Shown: one piece after another, positions 1 through 5,128 of the stretch | Position numbering within the stretch: position 1 is the stretch's first letter | How the letters are laid out: each line of letters opens with the position of its first letter | NCBI GenBank assembly: GCA_021793335.1 | Contig: JAJYSW010000127.1 | Span: forward strand, 1 to 9,035 | Reading direction: 5' to 3' | Length of the DNA stretch: 9,035 bases | DNA from: Actinomycetes bacterium | GTDB taxonomy: Bacteria > Actinomycetota > Actinomycetes > Mycobacteriales > Micromonosporaceae | Notes under the pieces: generated by a model | The model's database searches: none | What the model was told of the DNA's origin: nothing | Seen by the model: the letters and a program-made list of their open reading frames with translations, nothing else | Made by a program: the position numbers and the translations under genes

Positions 1-476
1 TCGGGCATTCGGTGGACGGCGGCGTCGATGGCGCGCTCGGTGTCCAGATCGAGTGTGGACCGGTATTGCCATTCGGTGAGGTCCGGTGACGTGTAGTGGC
101 GGATCTCGGCGGGGCCGGTCCAGTCTTCGCGCACGCCTTCGAGGTAGGTGACGTACATGTGCCAGGTGCCGTCGTGGCGGATGATTTCGGGGGCCCACCA
201 GGTGTTGCCGCCGGGTCCGTCGCCGATCGCGGCACCGATATAGGTCCAGTCGCGGCCGTCGGGGCTGACGGCGTGGCCGATGTCGGTGTCGTGGACCCAG
301 GCCACGCCCGCGTCGGGCTGGTCGGCGCGCCGCTGCGTGTAGAACAGGTGCCACCGGGCGGAGTCGGGGTCGTAGACGACGGTGGGATCGGCGGGGCCGT
401 CGAAGACGGGATCGGTGAACAGCGGTGCGGGGGCCTGTCGGTCGGGGCCGGTGGGGCGGGTCGCGTCGGTCGTCAT
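1..476 (-). CDS. GH43-like beta-propeller glycosyl hydrolase, N-terminal part, cut by the left edge
   Basis: This frame is open from ATG (474-476) to the window edge, giving 158 complete codons; the C-terminal part lies outside. It probably hydrolyses glycosidic bonds of plant or algal-type oligosaccharides. Visible motifs fit the five-bladed propeller of family GH43 and relatives: PADPTVVYD, where D30 matches the blade-1 catalytic base; NTWWAPEII (residues 91-99), the typical WAPE signature; and RAIDAAV, where D151 fits the pKa-modulating Asp. The general-acid Glu would lie beyond the edge. There is no signal peptide, since the N-terminus (MTTDATRPTG) is polar, so the enzyme is probably cytoplasmic and acts on imported sugars. 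A Shine-Dalgarno GGAGGA (480-485) sits 3 bases before the ATG, which supports this start. A LacI-type operator lies upstream. GH43 versus GH117 or GH32-like cannot be settled from this fragment. Confidence 0.82.
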   Translation of the reverse strand, partial: MTTDATRPTGPDRQAPAPLFTDPVFDGPADPTVVYDPDSARWHLFYTQRRADQPDAGVAWVHDTDIGHAVSPDGRDWTYIGAAIGDGPGGNTWWAPEIIRHDGTWHMYVTYLEGVREDWTGPAEIRHYTSPDLTEWQYRSTLDLDTERAIDAAVHRMP

Positions 477-489
477 CGGTCCTCCATGT

Positions 490-508
490 CCGTGGCCCGA
501 AGCCACGG
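490..508 (-). other. Perfect 7-bp hairpin in the glycosidase 5' leader
   Basis: CCGTGGC (490-496) and GCCACGG (502-508) are exact inverted repeats separated by five bases. In the minus-strand mRNA the loop is UUCGG. The hairpin ends four bases before the Shine-Dalgarno and begins right after the LacI-type operator. It may stabilise the mRNA 5' end or affect ribosome access; it could also be a DNA-level protein site. Its role is unknown. Confidence 0.5.
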
Positions 509-509
509 G

Positions 510-523
510 TGATAGCGCTTGCC
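510..523. promoter_or_regulatory. LacI-family operator upstream of the glycosidase gene
   Basis: TGATAGCGCTTGCC matches the LacI-family consensus TGnnAnCGnTnnCA at 7 of 8 fixed positions, with the AGCGCT core intact; only the last base differs. It lies just downstream of the predicted transcription start and about 34 bases before the glycosidase ATG. A bound repressor would block transcription there. A sugar-responsive LacI regulator controlling a glycosidase is a common arrangement in actinomycetes, but no regulator gene is visible in the window. Confidence 0.5.
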
Positions 524-538
524 AGACGATTGGGGTCC

Positions 539-567
539 ACAGTACTGACCAGAACCCGTGCCGTCGA
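539..567 (-). promoter_or_regulatory. Candidate sigma-70-type promoter for the glycosidase gene
   Basis: Read on the minus strand, TCGACG (562-567; 4 of 6 matches to TTGACA) is followed after exactly 17 bases by TACTGT (539-544), which fits the actinobacterial TAnnnT -10 box. Transcription would start near 532, giving a leader of roughly 56 bases. The assignment is inference from motif and spacing only. Confidence 0.4.
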
Positions 568-583
568 GCCCAGGCACCGCCCC

Positions 584-608
584 AATGCGCTCTTGCGAAC
601 GCATTCGC
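584..608. promoter_or_regulatory. Overlapping inverted repeats between the divergent glycosidase and pxpA genes
   Basis: Two perfect inverted repeats overlap here. AATGCG (584-589) pairs with CGCATT (600-605) over a 10-base spacer, and GCGAA (595-599) pairs with TTCGC (604-608) over a 4-base spacer. The site lies about 60 bases before the predicted pxpA -10 box and upstream of the glycosidase -35 box, so it could bind a regulator of either gene. No family can be assigned from the sequence. Confidence 0.25.
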
Positions 609-667
609 GTCCGATCGGGGAGATTTCACCCACTGTTCCTGAAGGGCCCGGATTCCCTGCGCTCCGG

Positions 668-673
668 TAACGT
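668..673 (+). promoter_or_regulatory. Candidate -10 box of a leaderless pxpA promoter
   Basis: TAACGT fits TAnnnT and lies at -12 to -7 relative to the A of the pxpA ATG, which places the transcription start on the start codon itself. No Shine-Dalgarno precedes pxpA, which agrees with leaderless translation, a common mode in actinobacteria. No good -35 box is present 16-18 bases upstream, so the call rests on position and hexamer. Confidence 0.4.
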
Positions 674-679
674 GAAGAC

Positions 680-1423
680 ATGGACCTCAACGCGGACCTG
701 GGGGAGGGTTTCGGACGCTGGGAGCTCACCGACGACGTCGCACTGCTGCGCGTGGTCACGAGCGCCAACGTCGCGTGCGGTTTTCACGCCGGGGACCCGA
801 TCACCCTCCGGCGCGTCTGCGCGGCCGCCGCCGCGCGCGGCGTCCGTATCGGCGCCCAGGTGTCCTACCGGGACCTCGCCGGGTTCGGCCGTCGTGAGAT
901 GGACGTGCCCGAAGACGAGCTGGCCGCAGAGACCGCTTACCAGATCGGTGCGCTCCAGGTCTTCGCGCGGGCGGCGGGCAGCGAGGTCCGTTATGTCAAG
1001 CCCCATGGAGCGCTCTATCATCGCGCCGGACGCGACGTCGCGCAAGCCCGCGCCGTCGTCGCCGGCGCACGCCTCGCCGGCGTGGACGCGCTGCTGTGCC
1101 GGGCCGGATCGGAGCTCGATCGGGCCGCCAGAGCGGCGGGCATGAAGACCATCGGCGAATGCTTCGCCGACCGGGCCTACCAGGACGACGGCGGCCTCGT
1201 GCCGCGCGGTCGCCCGGGAGCGCTGCTCGACCGCGCCTCGGCCGTGGCCCAGGCGGTCGACCTCGCCGTCCACGGCGAGGTGACCACGATCGACGGTGCC
1301 CGCATCCGCATCGAGGCGTCCTCGATCTGCGTCCACGGCGACGGCCCCGAGGCCCTCGCGACCGGCGAGGCGATACGTTCTACATTGGAGAATAAAGGCA
1401 TCAAAGTGGAGGCCTTCCTGTGA
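680..1423 (+). CDS. pxpA: 5-oxoprolinase subunit PxpA (LamB/YcsF family)
   Basis: This is the A subunit of the prokaryotic ATP-dependent 5-oxoprolinase, which with PxpB and PxpC opens the 5-oxo-L-proline ring to give L-glutamate at the cost of ATP in the cytoplasm. The 247-residue protein has the normal family length and signatures in order: MDLNADLGEGFGRW at the N-terminus, SANVACGFHAGDP (28-40), GAQVSYRDLAGFGRR (58-72), YVKPHGALYH (105-114), ECFADRAYQDDG (160-171) and CVHGDGPEA (217-225). The ATG is fixed by the conserved DLNADLGE start; it has no Shine-Dalgarno, and a TAACGT -10 box in leaderless position precedes it. It is the first gene of the operon and overlaps pxpB by three bases (the GTG of pxpB starts within the last codons, GTGA). 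Family identity is very secure; the enzymatic role is inferred from the complete pxpABC set. Confidence 0.95.
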   Translation: MDLNADLGEGFGRWELTDDVALLRVVTSANVACGFHAGDPITLRRVCAAAAARGVRIGAQVSYRDLAGFGRREMDVPEDELAAETAYQIGALQVFARAAGSEVRYVKPHGALYHRAGRDVAQARAVVAGARLAGVDALLCRAGSELDRAARAAGMKTIGECFADRAYQDDGGLVPRGRPGALLDRASAVAQAVDLAVHGEVTTIDGARIRIEASSICVHGDGPEALATGEAIRSTLENKGIKVEAFL

Positions 1424-2076
1424 CTGCCCCGCAAAACACGACCTCGGGCGGACGGCTCAAGCCGCTGCCCGCGGGCCCCCGCGGCATCCTCATCGACTGC
1501 GGCACCGGTGAGGCCGCTCGCGCCTGCTACCGCGCCCTCCAGGCCCGGCGCGTCAACGGCTCCCTGGAGGCCACCGACCTGGTTCCCGGCGCCACCACCG
1601 TCCTGGTCGACGGCGTCGAGGAACCCGAACTGCTGGCCGCCGAGATACCCGGCTGGGTGCTGACCGACGACACCGGGCACGTGGGCGAGACCGTCGAGAT
1701 CCCGGTCTGCTACGACGGCCCGGACCTCGAAGCCGTCGCCCGCATATGGGGCGTCGACCCCGAGGCGGTGGCCGATATCCACACCTCGGTGGAATACGAG
1801 GCGACGTTCTGCGGCTTCACGCCCGGCTTCGCCTACCTCGAAGGATTGCCCGAGCACTACCACACGCCCCGGCTGGAGGAACCGCGCACGGCGGTCCCGG
1901 CCGGCTCGGTCGCCGTCGGCGGCCCCTACACCGGCGTATACCCGCGAACGAGCCCCGGCGGCTGGCGGCTCATCGCGACCATGACCAATCCCCGCCGCCT
2001 GTGGCACGAGCACCGCGAGCCCGCGGCCCTGCTCGTGCCCGGCACTCGCGTCCGCTTCGTGAAGGTGTCGATCTAG
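1420..2076 (+). CDS. pxpB: 5-oxoprolinase subunit PxpB (KipI / allophanate hydrolase subunit 1 family)
   Basis: The second subunit of ATP-dependent 5-oxoprolinase, 218 residues, with a carboxyltransferase C/D-type cyclophilin-like fold. Diagnostic motifs are VCYDGPDLEAVA (96-107), FCGFTPGFAYLEGLP (130-144), VPAGSVAVGGPYTGVYP (159-175) and SPGGW (178-182). Translation starts at GTG (1420-1422), which overlaps the pxpA stop as GTGA; a strong GGAGG (1408-1412) seven bases earlier supports it. About 20 residues precede the usual start of the domain (RGILIDCG), a short low-complexity extension. The same fold occurs in KipI, a kinase inhibitor in Bacillus, and in urea amidolyase, but the flanking pxpA and pxpC make oxoprolinase the best reading. 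Production is expected to be coupled to its neighbours. Confidence 0.94.
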   Translation: MTAPQNTTSGGRLKPLPAGPRGILIDCGTGEAARACYRALQARRVNGSLEATDLVPGATTVLVDGVEEPELLAAEIPGWVLTDDTGHVGETVEIPVCYDGPDLEAVARIWGVDPEAVADIHTSVEYEATFCGFTPGFAYLEGLPEHYHTPRLEEPRTAVPAGSVAVGGPYTGVYPRTSPGGWRLIATMTNPRRLWHEHREPAALLVPGTRVRFVKVSI

Positions 2077-2966
2077 TGAGCCATATCGAGATCATCCGGT
2101 CCGGAATCCTGACGACCTGCCAGGACGGCGGGCGCCCCGGCTGGGCGCACCTGGCGGTGCCGCCCTCGGGCGCGGCCGACCGCCCCTCGTGGCGGCTCGC
2201 GAACCAACTGGCGGGCAACGCCACCGCGGCTTGCGCGCTGGAGACGACACTGACCGGCTGCACCGTTCGCGCGCACCGCAACGTCACCGTCGTGGTCGGC
2301 GGCGCACCGTGCGCGGTGACCGTCGACGGCCGCCCCGAGGCGTGGGGCCAGCCGGTGAAGCTCGCCGCCGGGTCGGTGCTCGACGCCGGGCCCGCCGAGG
2401 TCGGCGTGCGCTCCTATCTGGCGTTCTCCGGCGGGCTGCACCCGAAGGCCGGTCTCGGCTCGCACTCGACGTGCCTGCTGTCGGGGCTCGGCCCAGCACC
2501 GGTGAAGGACGGCGACACGATCCCGCTGGGGCCGAGCCCGGCGCACCCGCCGCTGCCGACCCAGTGGCCCGCACCGTGGGCGGGAGTCAACGATGAGATC
2601 GTGATGAAGCTCCACCTGGGTCCGCGACTCGACCACTTCGCCGAGGACGCCGTCGACGAGCTGGCCAAAGGCGTCTGGACGGTCTCGGAGCAGTCGAACC
2701 GTGTCGGTCTGCGCCTGACCGGGCCGACGCTGCGGCACCGGGACCCGGCGATAGAACTGCCCAGCGAGGGCATCGTCGCCGGAAGCCTCCAGGTGCCGCC
2801 GAACGGCCGGCCGATCCTCTTCGGCGCCGATCATCCGACGACCGGCGGATACCCGGTGATCGGCGTGGTGGGCGCGGCCTCGCAGGCCGCCGCCGCGCAG
2901 GCCCGGCCGGGCACGCGCATCCGTTTCGCGCCCATCCCGATGCCGCAGTGGAGCGAGGTCCTATAG
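2076..2966 (+). CDS. pxpC: 5-oxoprolinase subunit PxpC (KipA / allophanate hydrolase subunit 2 family)
   Basis: The third subunit of ATP-dependent 5-oxoprolinase, 296 residues, close to the usual length of about 300. Motifs: GILTTCQDGGRPGWAHLAVPPSGAADR spans residues 10-36; SYLAFSGGL (113-121); SEQSNRVGLRLTG (204-216); SEGIVAGSLQVPPNGRPI (230-247); and ADHPTTGGYPVIGVVG (251-266). The GTG start (2076-2078) shares its G with the pxpB TAG stop (TAGTG), and GAAGG lies at 2061-2065, so coupled translation is likely. The frame is open upstream to 1746, but that part overlaps pxpB and lacks family motifs. The gene ends in the palindrome CTATAG, which is also the end of the convergent methyltransferase gene. 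It completes the set needed for oxoprolinase activity. Confidence 0.94.
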   Translation: MSHIEIIRSGILTTCQDGGRPGWAHLAVPPSGAADRPSWRLANQLAGNATAACALETTLTGCTVRAHRNVTVVVGGAPCAVTVDGRPEAWGQPVKLAAGSVLDAGPAEVGVRSYLAFSGGLHPKAGLGSHSTCLLSGLGPAPVKDGDTIPLGPSPAHPPLPTQWPAPWAGVNDEIVMKLHLGPRLDHFAEDAVDELAKGVWTVSEQSNRVGLRLTGPTLRHRDPAIELPSEGIVAGSLQVPPNGRPILFGADHPTTGGYPVIGVVGAASQAAAAQARPGTRIRFAPIPMPQWSEVL

Positions 2967-2973
2967 CTCCTCG
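2954..2973. other. Dyad centred on the shared stop codons of pxpC and the methyltransferase gene
   Basis: The convergent genes overlap by exactly six bases, CTATAG (2961-2966), read as Leu-stop on both strands. The core is flanked by the inverted repeat CGAGG (2954-2958) and CCTCG (2969-2973), giving a 20-base dyad with two mismatched positions per side. As RNA it could form only a 5-bp stem with a 10-base loop on each transcript and no U-tract follows, so a bidirectional terminator is possible but weak. Confidence 0.5.
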
Positions 2974-3755
2974 GTCCGGCGCAGGACGACCGTGCCTCGC
3001 TCGTGCTTGAGGCGTTCCGCGGCGAATTGCGGGAACCGCTCGATCCAACGCCGCTCGATCGCCCGCTCGTCGGCGCGGTCCGCGTCGTCGAGCACGACCG
3101 GCGCGCGCTCGGAGAGCCGCTCGGCCAGCAGCGGCAGCGCCGGGTACCGCGCCTCGGGCCCGGTCGCGCCGGGCGGGCCGTCGACCACGAGCAGGTCGAT
3201 CTCACCGGGCGGGATCGCCGCGGGGTCGTACCAGCGCCACGCCTCGCCGTCGATCGTCACGTCGGTCAGTTCGGCGTCGACGACCTCGGCCCACTCGGTG
3301 AGCCCGTGCTCCTCCAGGTCCCGGCGGGTGCGGGCGGCGAAACCCGGGTCGTGTTCCAAAGCCGCCACCCGGCCGGAGCCGAGCGAGCGCAGCGCATGCG
3401 CCATGACCACGGTGGTGGTCCCCGAACCGCACTCCAGGACCAGGGAGCACCGCTGCTCGACGATCGTCTCGTAGAGGAAGCGCAGCAGTTCGGGGCCGGC
3501 GGCCCAGCCGCGCGTCCGCGGCAGCGACCGGGCCGGGTCGATGTCGCGGTAGAGCCCGAGGAGGTCTTCGATCTGGGCGTAGCCGGTGCGGGCCCGGCGC
3601 TGTGCGGCCTCGTGGTGGCGTTCGAGCCGCTCTTCCATCGCGGTGAGGCGCTCGCCGATCGCCGACTGCGATTCGCGCAGTTCCCGGACGGCACTCGCCA
3701 GCTCGCTCACGCTGCTCGCCAGTTCGATGAGCAGCATGCGGTCGGATTGCGGCAT
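2961..3755 (-). CDS. Class I SAM-dependent methyltransferase with N-terminal coiled coil
   Basis: A 264-residue protein likely to transfer a methyl group from S-adenosylmethionine to an unknown substrate. Residues 8-56 form a probable coiled coil: hydrophobic residues at 9, 12, 16, 19, 23, 26, 33, 37, 40 and 44 follow a heptad rhythm. The Rossmann-type domain follows: SAM-binding motif I LVLECGSGTTTVVM (105-118), an acidic residue ending strand 2 (AALEHD, E134), and IDLLVVDGPPGATG (186-199) followed by RYPALPLL (203-210), as in class I methyltransferases often found in glycan or natural-product loci. AGGAGG (3762-3767) lies six bases before the ATG, fixing the start. The gene lies 97 bases downstream of the trans-sulfuration enzyme and a TACGGT -10-like box (3804-3809) may serve it. 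The substrate cannot be inferred; the coiled coil suggests an oligomer or a bound partner. Confidence 0.82.
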   Translation of the reverse strand: MPQSDRMLLIELASSVSELASAVRELRESQSAIGERLTAMEERLERHHEAAQRRARTGYAQIEDLLGLYRDIDPARSLPRTRGWAAGPELLRFLYETIVEQRCSLVLECGSGTTTVVMAHALRSLGSGRVAALEHDPGFAARTRRDLEEHGLTEWAEVVDAELTDVTIDGEAWRWYDPAAIPPGEIDLLVVDGPPGATGPEARYPALPLLAERLSERAPVVLDDADRADERAIERRWIERFPQFAAERLKHERGTVVLRRTEEL

Positions 3756-3818
3756 CAGGGGCCTCCTCGGCTTCGGGGTGGACCGGTCGTCTCCGCTACA
3801 GCCACCGTATTGAAACGT

Positions 3819-3837
3819 CGCCGGTCCCGGTCCGGCG
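3819..3837 (-). terminator. Candidate weak terminator after the trans-sulfuration enzyme gene
   Basis: CGCCGG and CCGGCG (3832-3837 and 3819-3824) form a perfect 6-bp GC stem with a 7-base loop, 15 bases past the stop codon on the minus strand. It is followed by ACGTTTC, only three Ts, so termination would be partial at best and read-through into the methyltransferase gene remains possible. Confidence 0.35.
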
Positions 3838-3852
3838 GGGCGGGCGGGCCAT

Positions 3853-5004
3853 TCAACCTTCCAGGGCCTGGGCGAAGTCGGCGATGAGGTCCTCGCTGGC
3901 CTCGATGCCGGCCGAGAAGCGGATGAGATCCTCCCCGATGCCTTCGGCCTCGACCGCGCCCAGGCGGGTATGAGACCCGACTGCGGGCCGCGTCACCAGC
4001 GACTCCACCCCGCCCAGGCTCGAAGCGTCATAGGGCAGCCGCAGGGATTTGATCAGGGCCTCGGCCGCGCTCGCCCCGCCGGCCGGCCGGAACGACAGCA
4101 CCGATCCGAATCCGTCGAACAGCGCCGCGGCCCGCTCGTGGTCGGGGTGCGAGGCCAGGCCGGGGTGGCTGACGTGCGCGATCTTCTCGTGCGAGTCGAG
4201 GAATCTGGCCAGCGCGAGCGCATTGTTGTTCTGTGCGCGAACGCGCAGCGCCAGCGTCTTGAGGCCCCGCGCGAGCAGGAACGCGGCGTGCGGGTCGAGG
4301 CTGCCGCCATAGGCGCCGAGCACCGCGGCGACCTCTCCGATCAGGTCTCGTGAGCCGGTGACGGCCCCGGCGGCGATGTCGGAGTGGCCGTTGAGCGCCT
4401 TGGTCGCCGAGTGGCACACCAGATCGAAGCCGACCTCGTGCGGACGGAAGTTCACCGGTGTGGCGAACGTGTTGTCGATGATCGAGACCAGGCCGTGGCG
4501 GTGCGCGAACCGCGCCGCCTCGGCCAGGGCCCCGACCCGGACGAGCGGGTTCGTGATGCTCTCGACCAGGAATGCCTTCGTGTCCGGGCGCAGTGCCTTT
4601 TCCCAGGCCGCCTCGTCGGCCGGGTCGACCAGGTCGAACGTCCAGCCGAGGCGCTCGGCGTGCTCGGCGAGGAAGCGGGAGGTCCCACCGTAGAACGTGC
4701 CGCCCGCGATGAGGTGGTCGCCCGTCTTCAGGACGCTGTGCAGCGCTCCGGTGATGGCGGCCATCCCCGAGGCGGTGGCGATGGCGGTCTCGGCGCCTTC
4801 CAGGACGGCGAGCCTGCGGTGCAGGTGGCACTGCGTGGGGTTCGTGCCGAGCCGGATGTACCTGACGTCGTCCACCGAGCTGCCCGGAGCGGACTCGAAC
4901 ACCGTGCCCTGGTAGATCGGGAAGATCACCGAACCGTCTTCGGCCGGCCGCGGCTCGCCGCCGTGCACCGCCAGGGTCTCGAACCGAGCTCGTTCATCGC
5001 TCAT
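3853..5004 (-). CDS. Trans-sulfuration family PLP enzyme (cystathionine gamma-synthase/lyase-like)
   Basis: A 383-residue Cys/Met metabolism PLP-dependent enzyme of full family length. The PLP lysine is K202 in HSATKALNGHSD (198-209); the cofactor aspartate is D177 in SIIDNTFATPVNF (174-186). Also visible are the phosphate-binding ASGMAA (78-83), FYGGT (104-108) with active-site Y105, RYIRLGTNPTQ (48-58) matching the YxR segment of the neighbouring subunit, and SLGGVESLVTRPA (329-341). Residue 107 is Gly, where methionine gamma-lyases have their characteristic Cys, so that function is disfavoured. The RYIRL variant of the usual YSR motif suggests a subfamily whose reaction (gamma-synthase, gamma-lyase or other) cannot be assigned here. 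No Shine-Dalgarno precedes the ATG; a TAACGT -10 box seven bases upstream implies leaderless translation. It stands alone, without other methionine or cysteine genes nearby. Confidence 0.88.
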   Translation of the reverse strand: MSDERARFETLAVHGGEPRPAEDGSVIFPIYQGTVFESAPGSSVDDVRYIRLGTNPTQCHLHRRLAVLEGAETAIATASGMAAITGALHSVLKTGDHLIAGGTFYGGTSRFLAEHAERLGWTFDLVDPADEAAWEKALRPDTKAFLVESITNPLVRVGALAEAARFAHRHGLVSIIDNTFATPVNFRPHEVGFDLVCHSATKALNGHSDIAAGAVTGSRDLIGEVAAVLGAYGGSLDPHAAFLLARGLKTLALRVRAQNNNALALARFLDSHEKIAHVSHPGLASHPDHERAAALFDGFGSVLSFRPAGGASAAEALIKSLRLPYDASSLGGVESLVTRPAVGSHTRLGAVEAEGIGEDLIRFSAGIEASEDLIADFAQALEG

Positions 5005-5011
5005 TTGACCG

Positions 5012-5041
5012 ACGTTACGGGGGCATCGCAGCCCGTATCAG
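5012..5041 (-). promoter_or_regulatory. Candidate leaderless promoter of the trans-sulfuration enzyme gene
   Basis: On the minus strand CTGATA (5036-5041; 4 of 6 matches to TTGACA) is followed after 18 bases by TAACGT (5012-5017), the same -10 hexamer seen before pxpA. Seven bases separate it from the ATG, so the transcript should start at or within a base of the start codon. Confidence 0.45.
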
Positions 5042-5128
5042 CGAATTGTCCTTAATTTCCGCTGCCGTCTCGCTATATTTCGATCAGTCGATCGATCGGG
5101 GACCACCCGTCCGGCTCCGACGCGGGCC
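5042..5128. other. AT-rich intergenic patch with short inverted repeats
   Basis: The bases between 5044 and 5080 are far richer in A/T than the surroundings. Directly upstream of the predicted promoter is an interrupted dyad: GCGAATT (5041-5047) against AATT-TC-CGC (5054-5062). Further on, TCGATC (5080-5085) and GATCGA (5090-5095) form a perfect 6-bp repeat with a 4-base loop, 34 bases past the ctaG-like stop. The first could be an operator for the downstream gene. The second has no U-tract on the minus strand, so it is not a convincing terminator. Confidence 0.3.

Noticed and set aside
1746..2075. Upstream extension of the pxpC frame
   Set aside because: It overlaps pxpB and is Arg/Pro/Ala-rich; family similarity begins only at the GTG at 2076.
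2073..2834. Minus-strand open frame opposite pxpC
   Set aside because: Low-complexity shadow without motifs, wholly inside a gene with strong family signatures.
3003..3887. Plus-strand open frame opposite the methyltransferase
   Set aside because: No recognisable domain; the opposite strand encodes a complete SAM-binding domain with a Shine-Dalgarno.
5080..5095. TCGATC/GATCGA hairpin as terminator of the CopD-CtaG gene
   Set aside because: The stem is short and A/T-containing and is followed by AATATAG rather than a T-run on the minus strand.
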